A stretch of 64,000 nucleotides of DNA from Caryophanales bacterium UBA6449 (GTDB taxonomy: Bacteria; Bacillota_I; Bacilli_A; RFN20; CAG-288): positions 67,273 to 131,272 of the forward strand of contig DJOB01000004.1 in NCBI GenBank assembly GCA_002437105.1, written 5' to 3'. The translations under genes were made by a program, and so were the position numbers. Each line of letters begins with the position of its first letter. Position 1 is the first letter of the stretch. Positions 1-9,011 of the stretch are shown here, in pieces. Below the pieces are notes generated by a model. That model was not told the DNA's origin and searched no databases. It worked only from the letters and a program-made list of their open reading frames with translations.

Positions 1-245
1 ATACGGCGGTCGAGGATGCTAAGGAGATCCGTTCTGTCGAACACGATATGAAGGGACTCAGACCCGCCGATGAGGCTGACGCGGTGCGCCAGGTTAAAGG
101 CGATGTCGATATCTCGGCGCTGGCTGATGAGCAGTCCGCGCTGGACGAGCAGGGCGAGAGCTCTTCCATCGTCGATGCGAAGGAGTATGAGGATGAGCAG
201 TCCGACCGCTCCGATGACGGCGCTCAGGATGAGAAGGAGGATTAA
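1..245 (+). CDS. rpoB: RNA polymerase beta subunit, C-terminal fragment
   Basis: The reading frame is open from the window edge (first full codon at base 3) and ends with TAA at 243-245. It encodes about 80 residues that become strongly acidic (runs of D, E and S). Identification rests mainly on position: the stop lies 5 bases before the rpoC start, and rpoB-rpoC is a conserved pair. The segment resembles the poorly conserved acidic tail that Bacillota RpoB carries after its last conserved region, so no catalytic motif is visible. The rpoC Shine-Dalgarno (234-240) lies inside this gene, which suggests translational coupling. The call is inference from context plus composition. Confidence 0.75.
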   Translation, partial: TAVEDAKEIRSVEHDMKGLRPADEADAVRQVKGDVDISALADEQSALDEQGESSSIVDAKEYEDEQSDRSDDGAQDEKED

Positions 246-250
246 TAAGG

Positions 251-3200
251 ATGTTTGATCTGAATAAACTCAAGAGCATCAAGATCCGTTTGGCCTCTCC
301 CGAAACCATTCGCGGATGGTCGTATGCGGAGACCCACGTGGGACCCGGTGCCGGTGAGGTTCTCAACTCTGAGACTATCAACTACCGTTCGCTCAAGCCC
401 GAACCCGGAGGACTCTTCTGCCAGAAGATCTTCGGCCCCTCGAAGGATAATGAGTGCTACTGCGGCAAGTTCAAGAAGAGCCGCTATGCCGGTATCACCT
501 GCGACCACTGCGGTGTCGAGGTCACATCGCGCACCGTCCGGCGCGAGAGGATGGGCTATATCAACCTGCCCATGCCCTGCGCCCACATCTGGTACGTCAA
601 GGGCACGCCTTCCAAGATGGCTACTTTCTTGGGCATCTCGCCCAAGGATCTGGAGGAGGTTATCTACTTCCAGAGCCACATCGTGGTCAATCCTGGCAAG
701 TGCGCGGTCCTGCACAAGATGGATGTCATCAGCGAGTCCAAGATGCAGGCCTACCTCAAGGGTATCTTCGAGGATATGGTCAAGCACGCGGACGACGGCA
801 TCGATGGCAATCCTATCGATCCCCACGATCTGAACAAGATCAAGGGTTTCCTGCAGATCTTCAAGGATAACTATCCCACCCCCTTCGCCGAGATGTTCAG
901 GATGCTCAACCGCTACTACGGCACCGAGATCGACTGGGGTTCCGCTCCTATCAAGAAGCTGCTTCAGGAGGTCGATGTGCAGGCGGAGTATGCCAAGCTG
1001 AAGAAGGAGTTGGCTAACTTTAAGGGTGCCAACTCCTCTCAGGCTAAGGAGAAGCTGCTCAAGCGGCTGGATGTCGTCGGCTCGTTCGCCGAGAGCGGCA
1101 ACCACCCCGAGTGGATGATCCTCGACTGCGTGCCCGTCATTCCCCCCGATCTGCGCCCCATGCTGCAGCTCGAGGGTGGCCGGACGGCCTGCTCCGATAT
1201 CAACGTCCTCTACCAGAGACTGATCCAGCGCGTCCAGCGCCAGAAGCGTCTGGTCGAGGCCCGTGCGACCTCCGTCAGTATCGTCAACGAGAACCGCCTG
1301 CTGCAGGAGGCTCTCGATATGCTGATCGATAACGGTCGGCGCGGCAAGCCTTACACCAACAACTCTGGTCGTCCCTACAAGTCGCTCTCTGCGGCCCTCA
1401 AGGGTAAGCAGGGACGTTTCCGTCAGAACCTGCTCGGTAAGAGAGTCGATTACTCCGGCCGTAGCGTCATCTGCGTCGGCCCCTTCCTGCGGATGGACCA
1501 GTGCGGTCTGCCTCGCGAGATGGCTTTCGAGCTGTTCCGCCCCATCATCGAGGGTGAGCTGATCCGGAGGAACTATGTCGCCTCCCGCAGCCGCGCTTCC
1601 GAGCTGATCGATCGGCGCGATCCGCGCGCGCTGCAGATCCTCGAGGAGGTCGTTCCTCACCATCCCGTGCTGCTCAACCGCGCTCCGACGCTGCACCGTC
1701 TGGGAATCCAGGCCTTCCGGCCCGTTCTCGTCGATGGTCACGCGCTGCGTCTGCACCCCCTGGTCTGCCCCGGCTTCAACGCCGATTTCGATGGCGACCA
1801 GATGGCTATCCACGTACCCCTGTCCAAGAAGGCTCAGCAGGAGGCCTTCGATCTGATGATCTCCACTAAGAACATCCTGTCCCCCAGGGATGCGACCGTG
1901 TTGGCGATCCCTGTCCAGGATGTCGATGTGGGTCACTTCTGGCTGACCAGCGAGACCGATCCCGAGGGATTCAGGATCCAGGCTGATCTCATCCGCGAGA
2001 ATGGAAAGACCATCGATGGTATCGCCCCCGAGGCGGAAGCGCAGGCGGCCAAGATGGCTTCCTACGCCAAGATGGATGGTCACGCCTATCGCAACTTCGA
2101 TGAGGTCATGCGCGCCCTCGATGCCAAGGTTCTGCACACCAACAACCGTATCGTGCTCCCTGTCTCCGCGCTGAACAAGAACGATATTCCCAACTACTTC
2201 ACCGAGGCTCAGAAGCACAGCTACATCATCACGACGCCCGGCAAGCTGATCTTCAACAACATGTTCCCCAAGGACTTCCCCTACATCAACGATAGCCCCG
2301 CGCACATGGACGAGAAGTATGCCCATACCAAGAGTGCGGATGAGCGCGATGTCTTCAAGCATCCCGATCCCTCCTGGTTCGTTCCCTTCGGCGAGAGCGT
2401 CGCTGAGCACCTGAAGAACTGGCAGCCCACCGGCCCCGTCGACAAGAAGAACCTCGCCGCCATCATCAACAAGCTCGTCCATGTCTATGGCGTCAGGTCG
2501 ACCGCGCTGCTCCTCGATCGCATCAAGGACACCGGTTACGATCAGTGCACCAAGATGGGACTCACCCTGTCGATCACCGATATCGATGCTCTGCCCGGCC
2601 GCGAGAAGTTCATCCAGGATGGATACCAGCAGGTCGAGGGTATCGAGGAGATGTACGACGAGGGTCTGATGACCGATAAGGAGAAGCACGATCAGATCGT
2701 CAAGGTCTGGACCGACGAGAAGGACGAGATGACCAAGGCCGTCAAGTCCTACATGAAGCTCAACCCCTACAACCACGTCTTCATGATGGCTAACTCCGGC
2801 GCCCGTGGATCGGTCAACAACTTCGTTCAGCTGATCGGTATGCGTGGTGTGATGGCGGGTCCTAACAACACGACTCTGGAGATTCCTGTCACCGATAACT
2901 TCCGTCACGGTATGACTGTCAACGAGTACTTCATCGCTACTCACGGTGCCCGTAAGGGATCGACCGATACCGCTCTGAAGACCGCGGATTCCGGATATCT
3001 GACCCGGCGTCTGGTCGATGTCTCGCACTCCGTCGTCATCCGCGAGGAGGACTGCGGTGTCGATCACGGTTTCAAGGTCACCTCGATCTACACCAAGGAT
3101 GGTAAGGATGTCACTCTGCAGGCCAGCGCTGGCCAGCGGGCAGTCGGCAGATTCCTGGCGGCTGACCTCTACGATAAGGAGGGTCACCTCATCGGTAAGC

Positions 3201-4372
3201 GTAACCAGGAGGTCACCGAGGAGATGGGTCACGAGATCGATGCCAAGGGTATCGATTCTGTCGAGATCCGTTCCCTTCTCACCTGCCAGGCCAAGGAGGG
3301 CGTCTGCGTCAAGTGCTACGGACGCAACATGGCGACTGGCGAGATGTCCAAGAACGGCGATACCGTCGGTATCATGGCGGCTCAGTCGATCGGAGAGCCT
3401 GGTACTCAGCTGACGATGCGGACCTTCCACGAAGGTGGAACTGCCGGATCCGATATCACTCAGGGTCTTCCTCGTGTCCAGGAGCTTCTGGAGGTGAGGA
3501 ACCCCAAGGGAGAAGCTACCATCTCTGATGTCGCTGGTAAGATCGTTGAGATCAAGGACGAGGAGAAGGAGAGCCACGGCAAGACCAAGCTGACCGGAAG
3601 AAAGGTCTTCGTCATCGAGAGTGCGAATGGTAATCGGGATCAGGTCGTCTCCGACACGGTCAATCCGAAGGTCATAGTCAACGTCGGCGACCAGATCGCT
3701 CCCGGTGCTCCTCTGACCTCCGGATCTATCGATCCCAAGAAGCTGCTCGAGTTCACCGATGTCTGGGAGGCGGCTAAGTACATCATCGCTGAGGTTCAGA
3801 AGGTCTATAACGCTCAGAGCATTCACATCTCCGATAAGCACCTCGAGGTCATCGTCCGCGAGATGATCGGCAAGATCCTCGTCACCGATGGTGGAGATAC
3901 CGATATCATCCCCGGCACCAAGGTCGATACCCTCAGATTCACCGAGATCAACCAGAAGCAGTTCGAGCTGGGCAAGCGTCCGGCCGTCGGTCACCCGGTC
4001 ATCCTGGGTGTCACCAAGGCCGCTCTGGATACCCGTTCGTTCCTGTCCTCCGCTTCCTTCCAGGAGACCACCAAGGTTCTTACCGATGCCGCAATCAAGG
4101 GCAAGGTGGATAACCTGAGAGGTCTGAAGGAGAACGTGATGATCGGAAAGCTGATCCCGGCTGGTACCGGTGTCAACCCTCTGCCTGAGGATGAGGACTT
4201 CGTCCGGAAGGAGGAGGAGTCGCTGGACGATTTCAACCGGATCAAATCCGGTCTGACCGAGAGCGAGTTCTACGATGATGAGCTGGCTGAGAAGGAGCTT
4301 GACGACCCCGACTCCGCCGCTTATCCCGCCGCTCCCGCCCCCGCTTCGAACCCCGATTCCACCAACGCCTAG
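251..4372 (+). CDS. rpoC: DNA-directed RNA polymerase beta' subunit
   Basis: Largest RNA polymerase subunit, 1373 residues. The catalytic magnesium-binding motif NADFDGD is present, with the three aspartates at D512, D514 and D516. An N-terminal zinc-binding segment (CYCGKF...CDHCGVEV, about residues 68-91) and a second cysteine cluster (CQAKEGVCVKCYGR) near the secondary channel are both intact. The protein ends in a non-conserved acidic and Pro/Ala-rich tail. The start is supported by AAGGAGG at 234-240, ten bases upstream. It is cotranscribed with rpoB and ends at a strong terminator. Codon use is heavily biased, as expected for a highly expressed gene. Confidence 0.98.
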   Translation: MFDLNKLKSIKIRLASPETIRGWSYAETHVGPGAGEVLNSETINYRSLKPEPGGLFCQKIFGPSKDNECYCGKFKKSRYAGITCDHCGVEVTSRTVRRERMGYINLPMPCAHIWYVKGTPSKMATFLGISPKDLEEVIYFQSHIVVNPGKCAVLHKMDVISESKMQAYLKGIFEDMVKHADDGIDGNPIDPHDLNKIKGFLQIFKDNYPTPFAEMFRMLNRYYGTEIDWGSAPIKKLLQEVDVQAEYAKLKKELANFKGANSSQAKEKLLKRLDVVGSFAESGNHPEWMILDCVPVIPPDLRPMLQLEGGRTACSDINVLYQRLIQRVQRQKRLVEARATSVSIVNENRLLQEALDMLIDNGRRGKPYTNNSGRPYKSLSAALKGKQGRFRQNLLGKRVDYSGRSVICVGPFLRMDQCGLPREMAFELFRPIIEGELIRRNYVASRSRASELIDRRDPRALQILEEVVPHHPVLLNRAPTLHRLGIQAFRPVLVDGHALRLHPLVCPGFNADFDGDQMAIHVPLSKKAQQEAFDLMISTKNILSPRDATVLAIPVQDVDVGHFWLTSETDPEGFRIQADLIRENGKTIDGIAPEAEAQAAKMASYAKMDGHAYRNFDEVMRALDAKVLHTNNRIVLPVSALNKNDIPNYFTEAQKHSYIITTPGKLIFNNMFPKDFPYINDSPAHMDEKYAHTKSADERDVFKHPDPSWFVPFGESVAEHLKNWQPTGPVDKKNLAAIINKLVHVYGVRSTALLLDRIKDTGYDQCTKMGLTLSITDIDALPGREKFIQDGYQQVEGIEEMYDEGLMTDKEKHDQIVKVWTDEKDEMTKAVKSYMKLNPYNHVFMMANSGARGSVNNFVQLIGMRGVMAGPNNTTLEIPVTDNFRHGMTVNEYFIATHGARKGSTDTALKTADSGYLTRRLVDVSHSVVIREEDCGVDHGFKVTSIYTKDGKDVTLQASAGQRAVGRFLAADLYDKEGHLIGKRNQEVTEEMGHEIDAKGIDSVEIRSLLTCQAKEGVCVKCYGRNMATGEMSKNGDTVGIMAAQSIGEPGTQLTMRTFHEGGTAGSDITQGLPRVQELLEVRNPKGEATISDVAGKIVEIKDEEKESHGKTKLTGRKVFVIESANGNRDQVVSDTVNPKVIVNVGDQIAPGAPLTSGSIDPKKLLEFTDVWEAAKYIIAEVQKVYNAQSIHISDKHLEVIVREMIGKILVTDGGDTDIIPGTKVDTLRFTEINQKQFELGKRPAVGHPVILGVTKAALDTRSFLSSASFQETTKVLTDAAIKGKVDNLRGLKENVMIGKLIPAGTGVNPLPEDEDFVRKEEESLDDFNRIKSGLTESEFYDDELAEKELDDPDSAAYPAAPAPASNPDSTNA

Positions 4373-4388
4373 TTCGATCCGCTGTCGA

Positions 4389-4417
4389 AGAGTCCCAGTC
4401 GTCTGGGACTCTTTTTT
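4389..4417 (+). terminator. Rho-independent terminator after rpoC
   Basis: Perfect 10-bp stem AGAGTCCCAG / CTGGGACTCT with a 4-base loop, followed by six T residues. It begins 17 bases after the rpoC stop and closes the rpoBC transcription unit. Confidence 0.93.
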
Positions 4418-4534
4418 CATGCTTTCGATCCGGATCTCTCGTTTCCTTCAGCCGTTCTTTCCATTTTAAAGGTGTTTTAAAAGTGTTTTTACTCAAAGGG
4501 GAGTATAAGTTTATGCTGCGTTCGAGATGAGTCT

Positions 4535-4540
4535 TATAAT
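4535..4540 (+). promoter_or_regulatory. Possible ftsH promoter -10 element
   Basis: TATAAT at 4535-4540 lies 40 bases before the ftsH start and after the rpoC terminator, so ftsH should have its own promoter here. No good -35 hexamer is visible 16-18 bases upstream, so the assignment is tentative. Confidence 0.4.
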
Positions 4541-4579
4541 CTCTCTTGCCGCGCATTTTAAATGCTCAGGAGGTTTCAG

Positions 4580-7006
4580 ATGGCAGATAAGAATAGAAGC
4601 AACCATCCTCAGCCCAGGAAGAGCATCTGGTCGGCCGTTCTACCCGTTATTCTCTTCGTCGTCGCCATCGCGCTCCTACTCTACTTCCTCGTTTTCAAGC
4701 CGGGGACCGGGATGCAGTACAAGACCTTCAGTGAAGCTGATATCAGGTTCAAGACTGACGAACAGGGTGATGAGACGCCCGATGGTGATTTCGCCAAGTT
4801 CCTCGCCAACGACGATTACAAGATCGGATACGGCAAGGATACGAATGGGGATACCATCTACTACACCACCGAGGTCAAGAGTCTGAACATCACCTTTTCC
4901 GCCTACTCCAGCCAGATCGTGTACGTGTCTGGTACCTTTAAGATGAATTCGATTACGGGCGGTACTTCGCCCAATCAGACCTTCGGGTACCAGGCGACTC
5001 TGGGTCCGAACGATCTCGAGGTGGTGGAGACCATCATCGATCTGCACCCCGAGATCTACGGCGAGGAGGCTAAGAACCCCGTCAATCCCTCCCGCAAGGT
5101 GGAATCCACCAACGATGTCATGAGCTGGTTGATCCCGGTCCTCTATATCCTCGTCATGGTCGGCTCCATGTTCTTCATCTATCGCTCCATGAAGAATGCG
5201 GGTGGCGGCGGCCAGATGATGAACTTCACCCGGTCCCACGCCAAGGAGCAGACCGCATCCAAGGTGCGCTTCAGCGATGTAGCGGGCTGCGATGAGGTCA
5301 AGGATGAGCTGAAGGAGGTCGTGGAGTATTTCCACTCGAATGAGAAGTACAAGAAGATGGGTGCTGTGCTTCCCAAGGGTGTGCTGCTGGTCGGCCCCCC
5401 TGGTACCGGTAAGACCCTGTTAGCTAAGGCGGTCGCCGGTGAGGCGAGCGTCCCCTTCTTCTCCATCTCCGGATCCGATTTTGTCGAGATGTACGTGGGT
5501 GTCGGTGCCGGTCGTGTCCGCGACATGTTCAACACCGCGAAGAAGAATGCCCCCTGCATGATCTTCATCGATGAGATCGATGCGGTCGGTCGGCAGAGAG
5601 GCGCAGGTCTAGGCGGCGGTAACGATGAGCGCGAGCAGACGCTCAACCAGCTGCTCGTCGAGATGGACGGATTCGCGGATAATTCGGGCATCATCGTCAT
5701 GGCGGCTACCAACCGCGAGGACGTTCTCGATCCCGCGCTTCTGCGCCCGGGACGCTTCGACCGCATCATCACCGTCGATCTTCCCGATAAGCAGGGAAGA
5801 GAGGCGATCCTCAAGGTCCACTCGAGGAATAAGCCGCTCGCTTCCGATGTCGACTTCGCGTCCATCGCGGCGCGCACCGTCGGATTTGCCGGCGCGGATC
5901 TGGCCAACGTCATGAATGAGGCCGCGATCCTCGCGGTCCGCTCCAAGCGCGATCACATCACCATGATGGATATCGACGAGGCGATCGACCGGCGCATCGC
6001 GGGTCCCGCCAAGAAGACGCACATGAACGATGACGATAAGAAGAGGGTCGCGTTCCACGAGTCAGGTCACGCCATCGTGGGACTCGAGCTGCCCGGCGCC
6101 GATCACGTGCAATCGGTCTCGATCATCCCGCGCGGTCGGACGGGTGGACACACCCTGATGACTCCCGAGGTCGATCACTTCCTCTACACCAAGAATATGA
6201 TGGTGGCGCGCATCTGCGGTTATCTGGGCGGTCGCGTCTCCGAGGAGGTCTTCTTCGGGGATGTCTCCACGGGTGCTTCCGACGACTTCCAGAAGGCGAC
6301 ACGGATCGCGAGGTCCATGGTCACCGAGTACGGAATGTCGCAGCTCGGTCCCGTCCAGTATGAGGATCCCAACCAGAATGTCTTCCTCGGTCGCGACTAC
6401 AACTCCTCCAAGAACTTCTCCGATCAGATCGCTTATGAGATCGATCAGGAGACGCGGCGCATCATCGAGTCCTGCTACGCTCAGACGAAGAAGATCGTCG
6501 AGGATAACCGCGACAAGGTGACGCTGATCGCTCACGCCCTGATGGAGAAGGAGACGATCACGGCGGCCGAGATCGACTACCTGCTCAAGAACGGCCATCT
6601 TCCTCACTACGAGGAGGCCAAGAGCGCGGAGGTCACTCCGATCGATCCCCTGAGTAGCTATCAGGCGAAGAACTTCAACAATATTACGCTGATCCCGGAG
6701 TATAACAAGTTCTACCAGGAGGTCGATGACATCGTATCGCACGGTATCAAGAACCTCGTCATCGTCGCTTCCCAGCCGGGTTCCGGTGCGGCGGACGCCA
6801 TCCAGTTCCGCGCTCAGGTGACCGCGCAGTTCCCCGAGGGGAATGCGGGTGTGCTGTTCATCAGCCCGGACGATATGAAAGGAATCTCCGCTTCGATCCA
6901 GACGGTGGCTGAACATATCGAGAAGTATTCCGGTTGCCACGTGATGCTGTTCCTCACCGATGTTCCTTCCCTCGAGTTGCTCCGTCAGATGATAAAGCCA
7001 CTCTAG
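4580..7006 (+). CDS. ftsH: ATP-dependent zinc metalloprotease FtsH
   Basis: Membrane-anchored AAA+ protease that degrades membrane and regulatory proteins; 808 residues from the chosen start. An ATG also exists at 4562, but the Shine-Dalgarno AGGAGG (4568-4573) lies downstream of it and six bases before the ATG at 4580, which decides the start. Order: first membrane helix (about 16-38), extracytoplasmic domain, second helix (about 172-195), AAA module with Walker A GPPGTGKT (272-279) and Walker B FIDEID, then the zinc site HESGH (H493-H497). The usual protease domain ends near residue 675. About 130 further residues form an unfamiliar alpha/beta-looking domain, which is longer than standard FtsH. 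A terminator follows the gene. Confidence 0.97.
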   Translation: MADKNRSNHPQPRKSIWSAVLPVILFVVAIALLLYFLVFKPGTGMQYKTFSEADIRFKTDEQGDETPDGDFAKFLANDDYKIGYGKDTNGDTIYYTTEVKSLNITFSAYSSQIVYVSGTFKMNSITGGTSPNQTFGYQATLGPNDLEVVETIIDLHPEIYGEEAKNPVNPSRKVESTNDVMSWLIPVLYILVMVGSMFFIYRSMKNAGGGGQMMNFTRSHAKEQTASKVRFSDVAGCDEVKDELKEVVEYFHSNEKYKKMGAVLPKGVLLVGPPGTGKTLLAKAVAGEASVPFFSISGSDFVEMYVGVGAGRVRDMFNTAKKNAPCMIFIDEIDAVGRQRGAGLGGGNDEREQTLNQLLVEMDGFADNSGIIVMAATNREDVLDPALLRPGRFDRIITVDLPDKQGREAILKVHSRNKPLASDVDFASIAARTVGFAGADLANVMNEAAILAVRSKRDHITMMDIDEAIDRRIAGPAKKTHMNDDDKKRVAFHESGHAIVGLELPGADHVQSVSIIPRGRTGGHTLMTPEVDHFLYTKNMMVARICGYLGGRVSEEVFFGDVSTGASDDFQKATRIARSMVTEYGMSQLGPVQYEDPNQNVFLGRDYNSSKNFSDQIAYEIDQETRRIIESCYAQTKKIVEDNRDKVTLIAHALMEKETITAAEIDYLLKNGHLPHYEEAKSAEVTPIDPLSSYQAKNFNNITLIPEYNKFYQEVDDIVSHGIKNLVIVASQPGSGAADAIQFRAQVTAQFPEGNAGVLFISPDDMKGISASIQTVAEHIEKYSGCHVMLFLTDVPSLELLRQMIKPL

Positions 7007-7014
7007 TGCGGTAT

Positions 7015-7041
7015 AAGCCCTGGTTATCCAGGGCTTTTTTT
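7015..7041 (+). terminator. Rho-independent terminator after ftsH
   Basis: Nine-bp stem AAGCCCTGG / CCAGGGCTT with loop TTAT, followed by a run of T. It starts 8 bases after the ftsH stop. Confidence 0.93.
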
Positions 7042-7374
7042 ATGGGTTGATATCCTGGGTTTCTCCTCTTTCGTATAGGCGGCGTTAGGAGCGGCTTGAC
7101 GGGATAGGAATCAAGGTTGCTTACTCTATATAGGGAGGGTTTCATAGCTGTCCTAGCGGCTGCTAGGGGTGGTCTATAAGTTCTACTCGACGCGGGAATA
7201 GCGGGGACGCCTTTAGAGGTGATCGCGACTCAGGATGAGCGGGAATCGAGTTAGAGGGGTCAGTGTTACCGCTCGGTTGAGGGCTGGTGGTGGATGGGAA
7301 GAGTCGGTCAGTTTTCCCAGTCAGAGAATAGGAAAGGAGATTGAGAAATTCTCCAGATAAAGTTCATTTTCCCC
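7042..7374. other. Gene-free stretch between ftsH and tRNA-Pro
   Basis: No credible coding frame or recognised RNA gene. The one structure seen is a short perfect hairpin CCTAGC-GGCT-GCTAGG at 7152-7167 without a T-tract. Base composition here is G+C-richer than in other spacers of the window. I can assign no function. Confidence 0.5.
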
Positions 7375-7402
7375 TTGTAAACTTATAAAAACAGAGTATG
7401 AT
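7375..7402 (+). promoter_or_regulatory. Promoter of the tRNA-Pro gene
   Basis: -35 TTGTAA (7375-7380), 16-base spacer, -10 TATGAT (7397-7402). The -10 ends 12 bases before the mature tRNA 5' end, consistent with a short 5' leader removed by RNase P. Confidence 0.7.
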
Positions 7403-7414
7403 TCTACTTGCTCT

Positions 7415-7491
7415 TGGGACATAGCGCAGCTTGGTAGCGCACTTCCTTGGGGTGGAAGGGGTCGTGAGTTCGAATCTCACTGTTCCAACCA
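7415..7491 (+). tRNA. tRNA-Pro (anticodon GGG)
   Basis: A 77-base cloverleaf can be drawn by eye. The 7-bp acceptor stem is TGGGACA / TGTTCCA with one G-T pair, and the D-stem is GCGC/GCGC. The anticodon stem CTTCC/GGAAG encloses loop TTGGGGT, giving anticodon GGG. The T-arm is GTGAG-TTCGAAT-CTCAC, followed by discriminator A and an encoded CCA. It reads the CCC codon, which is used often in rpoC and other highly expressed genes here. It is a single tRNA with its own promoter and terminator. Confidence 0.96.
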
Positions 7492-7502
7492 TTGAGTAAT
7501 TA

Positions 7503-7528
7503 ACGCTGGTCAATTCCGGCGTTTTTTT
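7503..7528 (+). terminator. Terminator of the tRNA-Pro unit
   Basis: Seven-bp stem ACGCTGG / CCGGCGT (one G-T pair) followed by seven or more T residues, 11 bases after the tRNA 3' end. Confidence 0.88.
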
Positions 7529-7922
7529 GTTTATATATAGTTTTTCTATGTATTTATTCGGCGATATCGGCTGCTGGAAATAGGATCTTCGGGTTGATGC
7601 CGGGCGACTTTTGCTCTCTGATTCACTCTTGAGCTTACCGGGGTAGTGCCTTCTCTCGGGTGCTTATTGGCATAATAAAAAGATTAGACTTTCTTCGTCT
7701 AATCTTTCGACCCTGGCTATCGTCGAATTAACTTGGGGAATACCTTATGTCCAGGGGGCCTTAGTGCCCAGTTGAGTAAGGTGGAAATCTTTATCCTTGT
7801 CTCTTGTGGACTTGCCAGGTGGCGGTTGGCAGTGAAATAGAGGGGATGTTTTTGTTTCTTTGAATCCTTTGATCGACTAATGCACGATGAAATCAAGTTT
7901 GAACTCTATCTGGTGGGGTGGA
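7529..7922. other. Gene-free convergent spacer
   Basis: Lies between the tRNA terminator and the 3' end of the minus-strand flavodoxin-like gene. Apart from the hairpin at 7672-7707, annotated separately, I see no coding frame, repeat or recognisable RNA. Confidence 0.5.
7672..7707 (-). terminator. Terminator for the flavodoxin-like gene
   Basis: Perfect 11-bp inverted repeat AAAGATTAGAC / GTCTAATCTTT with a 7-base loop. Only the minus strand has a T-rich run after the stem, so it probably ends transcripts coming from the minus-strand gene whose stop is about 215 bases away. Confidence 0.65.
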
Positions 7923-8447
7923 TTATTTGATTGCCTCGATGATCGGTTTGAGCGAGTCATAATTCACAAAATCGATCTTTTTGCCGTAGGTCTCCAGGAA
8001 TAATTTATCCTCTTCCGAGATGTTTTCCGCTGGCCTATTTCTGATGGAGTTGTAAACTACCTTCATCATCATCCTGTGGATGAAGTTCAATCGGCTGTAG
8101 TCGATCGCTCCTCGCAGATGGAAGAAGGAAGTGTTTAGCAATATCTGTTCGGGTACCTGTTTTTTGACCGACTCTTCGATCTTGGTGACATTCTCTTCAC
8201 TGTTAGGATCCGATATTCCCACGGTTACGATGATGAGCTCGGTCTGTTGGGAGAGTTTTTTTGCCGTCGTCTTCAATCCTTTAACGCCTCCCGCATAGAG
8301 GCCACCAAAATAGACTATTCGCTGGTATTCCGCTATGGATTTCACTTCCGCATAGGGGAGGATGGGTAGATGCGTTATCGCCGCAAATCTCTCGGCGTAT
8401 CGTTTCGTTGATCCGTATTGGCTGCCATATACGATCAGTGTATTCAT
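7923..8447 (-). CDS. Flavodoxin-domain protein
   Basis: A 174-residue protein that starts with the flavodoxin FMN phosphate-binding pattern: beta strand MNTLIVYGSQYGST, where the G-S-Q-Y-G-S-T loop would hold FMN phosphate. A second strand RIVYFGGLYAGG follows, as in HemG-like short flavodoxins. Likely a cytoplasmic electron carrier or a flavin-dependent oxidoreductase partner; the substrate cannot be told from sequence. The start at 8447 is set by AAAGGAG nine bases upstream; a longer frame reaches further upstream but has no ribosome-binding site. It stands alone on the minus strand. Confidence 0.75.
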   Translation of the reverse strand: MNTLIVYGSQYGSTKRYAERFAAITHLPILPYAEVKSIAEYQRIVYFGGLYAGGVKGLKTTAKKLSQQTELIIVTVGISDPNSEENVTKIEESVKKQVPEQILLNTSFFHLRGAIDYSRLNFIHRMMMKVVYNSIRNRPAENISEEDKLFLETYGKKIDFVNYDSLKPIIEAIK

Positions 8448-9011
8448 TTTGACTCCTTTTTTACAATCGAATCCTTTTGCTTTCAGGTCTCTCATTTTTA
8501 TGATACCAAATGTCGTTCTGATTCGACTTTATAGACTATTGATTTACGGATAGAAATTATTTGATTGTCGTCTCATAGCTGACCCTGCAAAAGATATTGA
8601 TTCGTGTCTCTCTTTAAGGTTGAATATGTTGAAGTGCGATCTATTTTTAAAGAGAAGCCCTTTTGCGTCGATATTTTTGGCTAGATTAAAACTGATCTTA
8701 TCTGTTCTGCTTAAGCGAAAATAATAAATAGTATGGTCAAAGCTCTGATAATCAAAAAAATATTTTTCTATATTTGAAAATGATGGAAGCTGGATTTTTT
8801 TATTTCAAAATATTTTCTACCCAATATCGAAGCGATTGAATAGAACAGAGGCGGATATTTTAATCTTTGAGAAATCAGGATAGCTGTCTGTCGCAGAGAG
8901 AGTTCAAAGAGATGGTAGGTCAGATTTTTGGAGGGAAACCTTCTATTTCTCCAGCTATTATGGCAGAGAAATCTATCAGCAAAGAAGTCGGTCGGAAGCA
9001 GGTTGGATCAA
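8448..9011. other. AT-rich gene-free stretch
   Basis: About 560 bases of markedly AT-rich sequence between two minus-strand genes. It should hold the flavodoxin-gene promoter and the 3' end of the ABC-exporter transcript. One long-range inverted repeat is present, TCTCTTTAA (8609-8617) with TTAAAGAGA (8647-8655), but it has no T-tract. A 74-codon frame at 8867-9091 runs into the ABC gene and has no Shine-Dalgarno. I see no supported gene. Confidence 0.5.

Noticed and set aside
242..4420. A 1392-codon open frame on the minus strand covering all of rpoC
   Set aside because: It mirrors rpoC exactly; strong codon bias (few TTA, CTA, TCA codons) removes antisense stops. No ribosome-binding site, and the translation is low-complexity Leu/Asp/Gly-rich.
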